Source of the DNA: an uncultured Amaricoccus sp.
GTDB lineage: Bacteria > Pseudomonadota > Alphaproteobacteria > Rhodobacterales > Rhodobacteraceae
Reading direction: 5' to 3'
NCBI RefSeq assembly: GCF_937858865.1
Contig: NZ_CALLYO010000526.1
Span: forward strand, 1-7,395
DNA length: 7,395 bases
In this document: positions 1 through 7,285 of the stretch, one piece after another
Layout: every line of letters begins with the position of its first letter
Numbering within the stretch: position 1 is the stretch's first letter
Notes under the pieces: generated by a model
What the model was told of the DNA's origin: nothing
Databases searched by the model: none
The model's input: only the letters and a program-made list of their open reading frames with translations
Program-made: the position numbers and the translations under genes

Positions 1-348
1 GGCTTCGTCTTCATGGACACCCCGGGCTACGACCCGGTCGCCACCACCGGGCAGATCGCCGGCGGGGCGCAGGTCGTCGTCTTCACCACCGGGCGCGGGT
101 CGGCCTTCGGCTCGAAGCCGGCGCCCACGATCAAGGTGGCGACCAACGACCGGCTCTACGCGCAGATGCCGGACGACATGGATATCAACTGCGGCGACAT
201 CGTGTCGAAGGGCGTGACCATCCAGGAGAAGGGCGCCGAGATCCTCGAGAAGATCCTCGCGGTCGCCTCGGGCGAGAAGACCAAGAGCGAGGGCCTCGGC
301 CTCGGCGACAACGAGTTCGTGCCCTGGCAGGTCGGCGCCGTCATGTGA
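1..348 (+). CDS. UxaA-family dehydratase (altronate/galactarate dehydratase-like), C-terminal part
   Basis: The reading frame is open from the first base of the window and ends at TGA 346-348, so the 5' part of the gene lies outside. The 115 visible residues match the C-terminal domain of the UxaA/GarD family, which dehydrates sugar acids such as altronate or galactarate using iron. Related members are sulfolactate sulfo-lyase large subunits. Recognisable stretches are FMDTPGYDP near the start, VVFTTGRGSAFG, KPAPTIKVATN, DDMDINCGDIV with a cysteine typical of the family, and the C-terminal EFVPWQVGAVM. Family members are usually about 390 to 500 residues, so roughly a quarter is seen. The substrate cannot be told from this fragment. 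A strong hairpin lies about 40 nt after the stop. Family assignment is firm; the exact enzyme is not. Confidence 0.9.
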   Translation, partial: GFVFMDTPGYDPVATTGQIAGGAQVVVFTTGRGSAFGSKPAPTIKVATNDRLYAQMPDDMDINCGDIVSKGVTIQEKGAEILEKILAVASGEKTKSEGLGLGDNEFVPWQVGAVM

Positions 349-390
349 GGGCGATCGCGCGCAGCGGGTCGCCGCCGTCGATCAGGAGCC

Positions 391-419
391 GCCCGCCCGG
401 CGCCAGCGCCGCGGCGGGC
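391..419 (+). terminator. Strong GC hairpin after the UxaA-family gene
   Basis: The left arm 391-403 pairs with the right arm 406-419 over 13 base pairs with a single bulged base, around a minimal loop. It begins 42 nt after the stop of the upstream gene. No T tract follows, so an intrinsic terminator is only inferred from position and stem strength. It could also be chance structure in very GC-rich sequence. Confidence 0.35.
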
Positions 420-477
420 CGCGGGAGCGCCCGCCGGCCGGCCTCCGGGTGGCGAGAGGCGCATCCGGCCATGGGAC

Positions 478-505
478 TTCCCATGCCGTCCGAATGCAAT
501 AGACT
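478..505 (+). promoter_or_regulatory. Candidate sigma-70-type promoter for the parA-like gene
   Basis: TTCCCA (478-483) and TAGACT (500-505) are separated by 16 nt, and each matches the housekeeping consensus at four of six positions. The predicted transcript would start near 512 and leave a leader of about 30 nt before the ATG at 541. The same TAGACT hexamer appears before the last gene of the window. The pair was found by eye only. Confidence 0.4.
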
Positions 506-540
506 GCCGCCCAAACAACCAGGACGGGAGCGAGCGACGC

Positions 541-1164
541 ATGGGACACGCCATCACCTTCGCGCAGCAGAAAGGCGGCGCGGGCAAGACGACCGTGCTC
601 GCGCATCTCGCCGCCGCCTGGGCGGAGGCGGGGCGGCGGGTGGCGGTGATGGACCTCGACCCGCAGCAGTCGCTGACCCGCTGGGCCGCGCTGCGCGCCG
701 ACCCGGCGATCGAGGCGATCGAGTCGCGCGACTACCGCGCCGGCAGCGACATCAAGGCGGCGCGGCGCAGCCACGACGTCGTGCTGATCGACTGCCCGGG
801 CGCCGCCTCGAGCCTGCTCGAGAGCGCGATCCGCGAGAGCGACCTGGTGCTCGCGCCGTGCCAGCCCTCGGTGATGGACGTCTGGGCGCTCGAGTCGGTG
901 GTGGCGACGGCCGACAGGCTGAAGCGGCCGATCCGCATCCTGCTCAACCGGGTGCCGCCGCGGCTCGGCAGCCTCGAGGAGGTGCTGGGCGCGCTCGGCA
1001 AGAACCGCGCCCTGCTCCTCGCCACCCAGATCGGCAACCGCAACGGCTACTCGCGGGCGATGCTCGACGGCCGCACCGCGCAGGAGCTCGCCCCCCGCTC
1101 CACCGCCGCCGCCGAGATCGCCGGCCTCCGCGCCGAGCTGACCGCGCTGCTCGCCCGGCTCTGA
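541..1164 (+). CDS. Orphan ParA/MinD-family P-loop ATPase
   Basis: This 207-residue protein is a compact member of the ParA/Soj/MinD superfamily, whose ATP-driven dimers position DNA, protein clusters or machinery on the nucleoid or membrane. The deviant Walker A motif KGGAGKTT covers residues 11-18, including the signature first lysine K11. The A' motif MDLDPQQS (37-44) has D40, and Walker B VVLIDCPG has D84. The length is near the small ParA class (about 200-220) and there is no N-terminal helix-turn-helix extension, unlike plasmid type Ia ParA. The ATG at 541 follows a GGACGGGAG purine stretch. No ParB-like gene follows: the next gene is a convergent hsp20. It is therefore an orphan, perhaps positioning a cytoplasmic cluster as PpfA does in Rhodobacter. 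The cargo is unknown. Confidence 0.92.
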   Translation: MGHAITFAQQKGGAGKTTVLAHLAAAWAEAGRRVAVMDLDPQQSLTRWAALRADPAIEAIESRDYRAGSDIKAARRSHDVVLIDCPGAASSLLESAIRESDLVLAPCQPSVMDVWALESVVATADRLKRPIRILLNRVPPRLGSLEEVLGALGKNRALLLATQIGNRNGYSRAMLDGRTAQELAPRSTAAAEIAGLRAELTALLARL

Positions 1165-1169
1165 GGGCG

Positions 1170-1193
1170 CGGGTGGGCACGCGTGCCCACCCG
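1170..1193. terminator. Perfect 24-bp palindrome after parA, hairpin or operator-like
   Basis: The 12-nt half CGGGTGGGCACG (1170-1181) is followed directly by its exact reverse complement (1182-1193), five bases after the ParA stop codon. As RNA it would fold into a very stable stem, which suits transcript termination or 3' protection, but there is no T tract. As DNA it is a perfectly two-fold symmetric site that a dimeric protein could bind. Terminator is the conservative reading. Confidence 0.45.
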
Positions 1194-1196
1194 AGC

Positions 1197-1271
1197 ATCC
1201 CATTGATCTAACAGGATTACTCCAGATCCATCAACCAGATGGAAACCATCGTTAACGGATGCTAGTGCATC
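1197..1271. repeat. AT-rich island with alternating CATC/GATG half-sites
   Basis: This short stretch between the convergent parA and hsp20 genes is much less GC-rich than its surroundings. It carries CCATC at 1228-1232, GATGG at 1238-1242, CCATC at 1246-1250, GGATG at 1257-1261 and GCATC at 1267-1271. Neighbouring elements are in opposite orientation and begin 8 to 11 nt apart. GATCT (1205-1209) and AGATC (1224-1228) form another inverted pair. No function is assigned; it could be a binding region, folded 3' RNA or ordinary spacer. Confidence 0.4.
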
Positions 1272-1272
1272 G

Positions 1273-1295
1273 CGGGGCGCCCGGGCGGCGCCCCG
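1273..1295 (-). terminator. Hairpin after the hsp20 gene
   Basis: Arms CGGGGCGCC (1273-1281) and GGCGCCCCG (1287-1295) pair perfectly over nine base pairs around a five-base loop. The hairpin lies 8 nt beyond the hsp20 stop codon on the minus strand. No T run follows, so termination is inferred from position and stem strength. Confidence 0.45.
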
Positions 1296-1302
1296 GAGCG
1301 GA

Positions 1303-1836
1303 TCAGCGCGCCTTGATGCTGATCCTCTTCTCGTTCGCCTGCTTCGCCGGCGACTTGGGCAGGGTGACGGTCAGCACGCCCTTGGCGAAGCTCGCCTCGA
1401 TCCTGTCGGCGTCGACGTCCTCCGGCACCGGGAAGCTGCGCTGGAAGGAGCCGTAGCGCCGCTCCGAGAGGTGATAGGCCTTGTCGCTCTCCTCGCGGGT
1501 CTCGGTCTTCTGCCCGCGGATGGTGAGGGCGCCGTTCGCGACCTTGACCTCCACGTCCTTCTCGTCGAGCCCGGGGAGCTCGGCGGTAATCTCGTAGCCG
1601 CCGTTCTTCTCCACCAGGTCGGTCGCCGGGGCGAGCCGCAGCCCCTCCGCCCGCGGCCAGGCAAGGTCGAGGCCGGGCATGCGGCCGAACATCGGCCAGC
1701 GTCCGGGCCGGAAATCCTCGAAGACGCGGTCGATCTCGCGGCGCAGGGTGTCGAGCGGCGACCAGATTTCCTCGCGGCGGGCGGGGGCCCCGCTCTCAGT
1801 CTGCGAGGCTGTCGTCTTGGCGGGAGTGTCTGCCAT
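1303..1836 (-). CDS. hsp20: Small heat-shock protein, Hsp20/alpha-crystallin family
   Basis: This 177-residue protein belongs to the ATP-independent holdase chaperones that bind unfolding proteins in the cytoplasm. A variable N-terminal arm (1 to about 65) contains IWSPLDTLRREIDRVFEDF, typical of bacterial class members. The alpha-crystallin domain spans about 68-160, with ELPGLDEKDVEV (86-97) and the family signature ASFAKGVLTVTLPK (148-161). The tail ends in ISIKAR (172-177), the I-x-I motif that docks into a neighbouring subunit during oligomer assembly. The frame is open upstream to 1944. The ATG at 1836 is chosen because GGAGG lies five bases before it and the upstream residues look like untranslated leader. 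The gene lies downstream of the TRAP operon in the same direction, but a promoter-like pair in the gap suggests separate heat-responsive control. Confidence 0.95.
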   Translation of the reverse strand: MADTPAKTTASQTESGAPARREEIWSPLDTLRREIDRVFEDFRPGRWPMFGRMPGLDLAWPRAEGLRLAPATDLVEKNGGYEITAELPGLDEKDVEVKVANGALTIRGQKTETREESDKAYHLSERRYGSFQRSFPVPEDVDADRIEASFAKGVLTVTLPKSPAKQANEKRISIKAR

Positions 1837-1841
1837 GGGAT

Positions 1842-1846
1842 CCTCC
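1842..1846 (-). promoter_or_regulatory. Ribosome binding site fixing the hsp20 start
   Basis: On the minus strand GGAGG is followed by ATCCC and then the ATG at 1836, giving five-base spacing. A nearer upstream ATG (1848) overlaps this site and lacks its own good Shine-Dalgarno sequence, so the MADTPAKT start is preferred. Confidence 0.75.
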
Positions 1847-1858
1847 ATCTTTCGATCG

Positions 1859-1887
1859 CCGGCGGGGGAACCTCGGACTCCCGCCGG
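1859..1887 (-). promoter_or_regulatory. Hairpin in the hsp20 5' leader
   Basis: CCGGCGGG and CCCGCCGG (1859-1866 and 1880-1887) form a perfect 8-bp inverted repeat with a 13-base loop. In the hsp20 mRNA it would lie just upstream of the ribosome binding site. The loop side includes GGUUCC, which could pair imperfectly with the GGAGGAUCC around the ribosome binding site. Structured leaders acting as RNA thermometers (ROSE type) are known on alphaproteobacterial small heat-shock genes. Whether this leader is one is inference. Confidence 0.35.
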
Positions 1888-1896
1888 GCAGCCCTT

Positions 1897-1924
1897 AGAT
1901 GGTTCGGGAGCCGCGACGCGGCAA
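1897..1924 (-). promoter_or_regulatory. Candidate heat-shock or housekeeping promoter for hsp20
   Basis: On the minus strand TTGCCG (1924-1919) and CCATCT (1902-1897) are 16 nt apart. The CCAT-type -10 element resembles the CCCCAT core recognised by sigma-32, while the -35 resembles CTTG-type and TTGACA-type boxes only in part. The implied leader is about 50 nt. It lies within 70 nt of the DUF1850 stop, so hsp20 could also be reached by read-through. Confidence 0.35.
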
Positions 1925-1962
1925 CTCCCCGCCGCCTGCGACACTTGCGCGCGGCCTCCGGC

Positions 1963-2315
1963 TCAGGGGCAGGGCATCAGGCGCACCGCGGGGCCGGGCC
2001 GTGCGCCAAGCTCGAGGCAGCGGCCGGCGGCGCAGAGGGTCCAGCCCTCGCCGGTGGCGCCCGAGGCGGCGAGGACGAGCGCGCGCTGCGGCGGGAGGCG
2101 GGGGGCATAGACCCACCAGCCGTCGACGAGCGCGCCCCCGGGCGGCGGCTCCATGCCGGCGCCCGAGCCGCGGATCCGGGCCGCGACCAGCTCGAGGCCG
2201 GCCGGGGTCAGCCGCCAGTCCTCCTCCCAGCGGACATGCTCGACGGAATGGGTCCAGGCGAGGGTGAAGGCGGTCACCGCGAGGCGCAGCGTTTCGGCGC
2301 CGGCGAGGCAGAGGC

Positions 2316-2319
<4 letters not shown>
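1963..2319 (-). CDS. DUF1850 protein of the TAXI-TRAP operon
   Basis: This 118-residue protein matches DUF1850, a family without known biochemical function that is repeatedly found beside fused TRAP permeases and TAXI receptors. The core FTLAWTHSVEHVRWEEDWRL (18-37) carries the family's conserved histidine-serine-valine and acidic/aromatic residues. GSGAGMEPP (51-59) and DGWWVY (66-71) follow, then a CAAGRC segment (96-101) with two cysteines. There is no clear signal peptide or lipobox; the N-terminus is only mildly hydrophobic. The ATG at 2319 overlaps the permease stop in an ATGA arrangement, implying translational coupling. The long open frame upstream of this ATG is a shadow of the permease gene. 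A role as an accessory to the transporter is inferred from the operon. Confidence 0.88.
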
Positions 2320-4403
<2,084 letters not shown>

Positions 4404-4407
4404 GCGG

Positions 4408-5358
4408 CTACTTCAGGATGCCCGCCTCGCGGTAGTAGCGCTCGGCGCCGGGGTGCACCGGCACCGGCATCCCGTCGAGCGCCTTGGCCGGGTCGATCGC
4501 CTTGGCCGCGGCATGGGCGGCGGCGAGCCGGTCGAGGTTCTCGAAGAGGAGCCTGGTCATGGCGTAGACGACCTCGTCGGGCACATCGGCGCTCGTCACC
4601 AGGAAGTTGCCGACCGCGGCGGTGGCGACGTCGGCCTCCTGGCCGTCGTAGGTGCCGGCCGGGATGGTCGCGCTCAGGAAGGGCGCGCCGATCTTCCCGA
4701 CGATCTCGGGCGGCACCGCCACCACGTTGATCGGCACCGAGGTGGCGAGGTCGCGGATCGAGGCGACGCCGAGGCCGGCCGACTGCAGCGTCGCGTCGAG
4801 CTGGCGGTTCTTGATGAGCTCGACCGATTCCGCGAAGGGCAGGTACTCGACCCGGCCGAGGTCGTCGTAGCTCATGCCGGCGGCGGCGAAGATCGCCCGT
4901 GCGTTGAGCTCGGTCCCCGAGGCCGGTGCGCCGACCGAGAGGCTCTTGCCCTTGAGGTCGGCGAGCGTCTCGATGCCGGAGTCCCTGGTGGCGACGATCT
5001 GGATGTAGTTCGGGTAGATGGCGGCCAGCCCGCGCAGCTTCTCGAGCCTGCCGGGGAAGCCGGCCTCGGTGTCGCCCTCGGCCGCCGCCTTCACGCTGTC
5101 GCCGAGCGAGAAGGCGATCTCGCCCTTGCCCTGCTCGAGCAGGTTGAGGTTCTCGACCGACGCCTTGGTCGCCTGCACCTGGACGCGCGCGCCCTCGATC
5201 CCCTCGGCGTAGATCTCCGAGAGCGCCACCCCGAGCGGGTAGTAGACCCCGGAGGTGCCGCCGGTCAGCACGTTGATGAACTGCTGCGCCCCGGCCGGAA
5301 CGGCGGCCGCGGCCGCGATGGCGGCGCCCGCCAGAAGCATCCTCATCCGTGCAAACAT
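4408..5358 (-). CDS. TAXI-family TRAP transporter periplasmic solute receptor
   Basis: This 316-residue protein is the substrate-binding component that delivers solute to the fused TRAP permease. Residues 1-24 form a Sec signal peptide (MFARMRM, alanine-rich core, PAGA) with likely cleavage between A24 and Q25. The mature protein opens with FINVLTGGTSGVYYPLG (27-43), the hallmark of the TAXI family. Typical segments follow: QATKASVENLNLL, the substrate-region phrase LKGKSLSVGAPASGTE, then VEYLPFAESVELIKNRQLDA and NVVAVPPE. The frame is open upstream to 5517, but the ATG at 5358 is preceded by GGAGAAGG and starts the signal peptide, so it is preferred. The gene is first in the operon with the permease and DUF1850. 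Known TAXI ligands are few (glutamate-like compounds among them), so the ligand remains unknown. Confidence 0.95.
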   Translation of the reverse strand: MFARMRMLLAGAAIAAAAAVPAGAQQFINVLTGGTSGVYYPLGVALSEIYAEGIEGARVQVQATKASVENLNLLEQGKGEIAFSLGDSVKAAAEGDTEAGFPGRLEKLRGLAAIYPNYIQIVATRDSGIETLADLKGKSLSVGAPASGTELNARAIFAAAGMSYDDLGRVEYLPFAESVELIKNRQLDATLQSAGLGVASIRDLATSVPINVVAVPPEIVGKIGAPFLSATIPAGTYDGQEADVATAAVGNFLVTSADVPDEVVYAMTRLLFENLDRLAAAHAAAKAIDPAKALDGMPVPVHPGAERYYREAGILK

Positions 5359-5362
5359 GCGC

Positions 5363-5370
5363 CCTTCTCC
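5363..5370 (-). promoter_or_regulatory. Ribosome binding site fixing the TAXI receptor start
   Basis: GGAGAAGG on the minus strand ends four bases before the ATG at 5358. It decides between this start and the longer open frame, which has no comparable site and would bury the signal peptide. Confidence 0.75.
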
Positions 5371-5413
5371 CTGCTTTCGTTGTCGGGCGCGCCCGCCGGG
5401 CCGCCTGCGGGCG

Positions 5414-5441
5414 ACTCTAGGCGAGACGATCCGCTTGCCAA
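5414..5441 (-). promoter_or_regulatory. Candidate promoter of the TAXI-TRAP operon
   Basis: On the minus strand TTGGCA (5441-5436) and TAGAGT (5419-5414) are separated by 16 nt. The -35 matches the consensus at five of six positions and the -10 at four. The transcript would start near 5407 and leave a leader of about 50 nt before the receptor ATG. This is the best housekeeping-type promoter seen in the window. Confidence 0.5.
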
Positions 5442-5498
5442 CCCGGAAATCGCATCTCCGCCCCGGGGTGGCAGGGCGGCTGAGGGCCTCGCGCTCTC

Positions 5499-5527
5499 TT
5501 GACAGGGCCGCGCGCATCCCGGATGCA
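5499..5527 (+). promoter_or_regulatory. Possible promoter of the scoA operon
   Basis: A perfect TTGACA (5499-5504) stands 60 nt before the scoA start, in the divergent gap. At 17-nt spacing the -10 position reads GATGCA, a poor match, so an activator may be needed or another promoter used. The small inverted repeat GCATCC/GGATGC overlaps the -10 area. Confidence 0.3.
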
Positions 5528-5564
5528 GGGCCATTCGCACATGCAGCAGAAGCGGGGGCCGCGC

Positions 5565-6263
5565 ATGAAGAAGAAGGTCTACGAGAACGCCGCGGCAGCC
5601 CTCGACGGCCTGCTCTTCGATGGGATGTCGATCGCCGCCGGCGGCTTCGGCCTCTGCGGCATCCCCGAGCTGCTGATCGCGGCGATCCACGATGCCGGGA
5701 CGAAGGAGATCACCGTCGCCTCGAACAACTGCGGCGTGGACGACTTCGGCCTCGGCGTCCTGCTGAAGGACCGGCGGATCCGGAAGATGATCTCCTCCTA
5801 CGTCGGCGAGAACGCCGAGTTCATGCGCCAGTATCTCAGCGGCGAGCTCGAGCTCGAGTTCAACCCGCAGGGCACGCTCGCCGAGCGGATGCGCGCCGGC
5901 GGCGCCGGCATCCCGGGCTTCTACACCAGGACCGGCGTGGGGACCGTCATCGCCGAGGGCAAGGAGCACAAGGAGTTCGACGGGGAGACCTACATCCTCG
6001 AGCGCGGCCTCGTCGTCGACCTCGCGATCGTGAAGGCCTGGAAGGGCGACGAACAGGGCAATCTCGTCTACCGGAAGACGGCGCGCAACTTCAATCCCAA
6101 CGCCGCCACCTGCGGGCGGATCTGCGTCGCCGAAGTGGAGGAGATCGTGCCCCTGGGCTCGTTCGACCCCGACTGCATCCACACCCCGGGCATCTTCGTG
6201 CACCGCATCGTCCAGGGGCCGCACGAGAAGCGCATCGAGCAGCGCACCATCCGCGCCGCCTGA
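5565..6263 (+). CDS. scoA: Succinyl-CoA:3-ketoacid CoA-transferase, subunit A
   Basis: This 232-residue protein is the alpha subunit of a class I CoA-transferase. With subunit B it moves CoA from succinyl-CoA to acetoacetate or a related 3-keto acid, feeding ketone bodies or polyhydroxybutyrate breakdown products into central metabolism. The diagnostic [10 protein letters not shown] (26-35) separates it from AtoD-type enzymes. [12 protein letters not shown] (53-64), [20 protein letters not shown] (100-119) and TGVGT (123-127) follow, then [14 protein letters not shown] (171-184). The length equals that of stand-alone bacterial alpha subunits. The frame is open from 5499, with other ATGs at 5523 and 5541. 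ATG 5565 is preferred because MKKKVY is the usual family N-terminus and a G-rich stretch precedes it. The beta subunit follows after one small gene. Confidence 0.95.
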   Translation: MKKKVYENAAAALDGLLFDGMSIAAGGFGLCGIPELLIAAIHDAGTKEITVASNNCGVDDFGLGVLLKDRRIRKMISSYVGENAEFMRQYLSGELELEFNPQGTLAERMRAGGAGIPGFYTRTGVGTVIAEGKEHKEFDGETYILERGLVVDLAIVKAWKGDEQGNLVYRKTARNFNPNAATCGRICVAEVEEIVPLGSFDPDCIHTPGIFVHRIVQGPHEKRIEQRTIRAA

Positions 6264-6274
6264 GGAGAAGAGCC

Positions 6275-6553
6275 ATGTTTCCCAGCGACGACGACGCCGG
6301 CACGACGGCGATCTCCTATACCGACCAGTTCCTCGAGGCGGGCATCGCCAAGCTCGACGCGCTCTTCGGCGCCGGCTACGCCAAGGCGAACCCCGCCGCG
6401 CTCGCCGCCTACCTGGCCGCCTGCGCGAGCAACCTCAATGCCTTCATGCTGGCCGCCACCTCGCTCGACGACGGCGCCTTCGACGAGGCGCTCGCCGCCT
6501 TCGAGGAGCAGATCCTCCAGCCAGCACCGAAACCGAAAGGGAGACGCCGCTGA
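6275..6553 (+). CDS. Unrecognised small protein encoded between scoA and scoB
   Basis: This 92-residue protein is not recognised. A good GAGGAG ribosome binding site overlapping the scoA stop lies 8 bases before its ATG, and its TGA shares one base with the scoB ATG. It is therefore very probably translated as part of the operon. The sequence looks like a small soluble helical bundle: an acidic N-terminus, [23 protein letters not shown] (15-37, amphipathic), [20 protein letters not shown] (40-59), and [13 protein letters not shown] (69-81). It ends in a basic proline-containing tail, [10 protein letters not shown]. There is no signal peptide or metal motif, and a single cysteine (C50). An accessory or regulatory partner of the CoA-transferase is possible; that is inferred from position alone. 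Confidence 0.8.
   Translation: MFPSDDDAGTTAISYTDQFLEAGIAKLDALFGAGYAKANPAALAAYLAACASNLNAFMLAATSLDDGAFDEALAAFEEQILQPAPKPKGRRR
6536..6544 (+). promoter_or_regulatory. Ribosome binding site of scoB inside the small gene
   Basis: AAAGGGAGA lies inside the last codons of the small gene, eight bases before the scoB ATG at 6553. It explains why scoB can be translated despite the one-base overlap, and it encodes part of the basic tail of the small protein. Confidence 0.65.
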
Positions 6554-7179
6554 TGCCCTGGGACCGCAACCAGATGGCCGCCCGTGCCGCCAGGGAGCTG
6601 AAGGACGGCATGTACGTGAACCTCGGGATCGGCATCCCGACGCTCGTCGCGAACTACATCCCCGAGGGGGTGGACGTGACGCTGCAGTCCGAGAACGGCA
6701 TGCTCGGCATCGGCCCCTTCCCGACCGAGGACGAGGTCGACGCCGACCTCATCAACGCCGGCAAGCAGACGATCACCGAGCTCAGGCGCACCTCCTACTT
6801 CTCCTCGGCCGACTCGTTCGGGATGATTCGCGGCGGCAAGATCGACATGGCGATCCTCGGCGCAATGGAAGTCTCCGAGGAGGGTGACCTCGCCAACTGG
6901 ATGATCCCCGGCAAGCTCGTGAAGGGCATGGGCGGGGCCATGGATCTCGTCGCCGGCGTGAAGCGCGTCGTCGTGGTCATGGACCATACCTCCAAGCACG
7001 GCGAGTCGAAGGTGCTGAAGCAGTGCACGCTGCCGCTGACCGGGCTCAAGGTGGTCGAGCGCATCATCACCAACCTCGGGGTGCTCGACGTGGTCGAGGG
7101 CGGCCTCAGGATCGTCGAGCTCGCCGACGGCGTCAGCGAGGCGGAGCTGCGCGCCGCCACCGAGGCGACGATCGTCTGA
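6553..7179 (+). CDS. scoB: Succinyl-CoA:3-ketoacid CoA-transferase, subunit B
   Basis: This 208-residue protein is the catalytic beta subunit partner of scoA. The active-site glutamate is E47 in the QSENGMLG motif (45-52); in this family it forms the glutamyl-CoA thioester intermediate. Other family stretches are [17 protein letters not shown] (21-37), the glycine-rich [11 protein letters not shown] (125-135) and the [17 protein letters not shown] segment (148-164). The length and ends are normal for the stand-alone subunit. The ATG at 6553 shares its first base with the stop of the preceding small gene. The complete A and B pair with intact catalytic residue suggests an active cytoplasmic enzyme; acetoacetate is the family's usual substrate, but other 3-keto acids are possible. 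Confidence 0.96.
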   Translation: MPWDRNQMAARAARELKDGMYVNLGIGIPTLVANYIPEGVDVTLQSENGMLGIGPFPTEDEVDADLINAGKQTITELRRTSYFSSADSFGMIRGGKIDMAILGAMEVSEEGDLANWMIPGKLVKGMGGAMDLVAGVKRVVVVMDHTSKHGESKVLKQCTLPLTGLKVVERIITNLGVLDVVEGGLRIVELADGVSEAELRAATEATIV

Positions 7180-7199
7180 CGCGTCCTTGGCATCCGGCG

Positions 7200-7220
7200 G
7201 CGGCTTCCGGCCGGAGCCGC
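7200..7220 (+). terminator. Possible hairpin after scoB
   Basis: GCGGCTTCCGG (7200-7210) can pair with CCGGAGCCGC (7211-7220) through one bulged base, about 20 nt after the scoB stop. The innermost bases would open to form the loop and no T tract follows, so a terminator role is tentative. Confidence 0.3.
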
Positions 7221-7228
7221 TGCCGGAA

Positions 7229-7258
7229 CTGGCAGGTCCGGCCGCCGCGCGCTAGACT
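7229..7258 (+). promoter_or_regulatory. Candidate promoter of the last, partial gene
   Basis: CTGGCA (7229-7234) and TAGACT (7253-7258) are 18 nt apart, each matching the housekeeping consensus at four positions. The start of transcription would be near 7265, about 20 nt before the ATG at 7286. The TAGACT box repeats that before parA. Confidence 0.4.
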
Positions 7259-7285
7259 TCCGGCTTCGGGAGGGCGGGCATCCAC

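Larger units (their letters stand above)
349..540. other. Intergenic region between the UxaA-family gene and parA
   Basis: This 192-nt gap has no convincing gene. It holds a GC-rich hairpin (391-419) that could end transcription of the upstream gene. A promoter-like hexamer pair (478-505) and a purine-rich ribosome binding site follow, ahead of the ParA start at 541. A 43-codon antisense ORF (341-472) was considered and not called. Confidence 0.6.

Noticed and set aside
341..472. 43-codon minus-strand ORF ending in a plausible-looking LLIDGGDPLRAIALT
   Set aside because: The C-terminus looks protein-like and the stop falls next to the upstream gene's end, but there is no ribosome binding site, no recognised family, and the 3' part overlaps a strong hairpin. 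It could be a gene remnant, which cannot be shown here.
345..1211. Alternative + strand frame over the parA region (288 codons)
   Set aside because: Arginine, alanine and proline-rich shadow frame; the 541-1164 frame carries the intact ATPase motifs.
1837..1944. Upstream extension of the hsp20 frame to an earlier start
   Set aside because: The extra 36 residues do not resemble Hsp20 N-termini and overlap the likely promoter, leader hairpin and ribosome binding site.
5499..5564. Earlier scoA starts at TTG 5499, ATG 5523 or ATG 5541
   Set aside because: The added residues are not part of the family N-terminus, and TTG 5499 is the start of a TTGACA box. ATG 5541 cannot be fully excluded.
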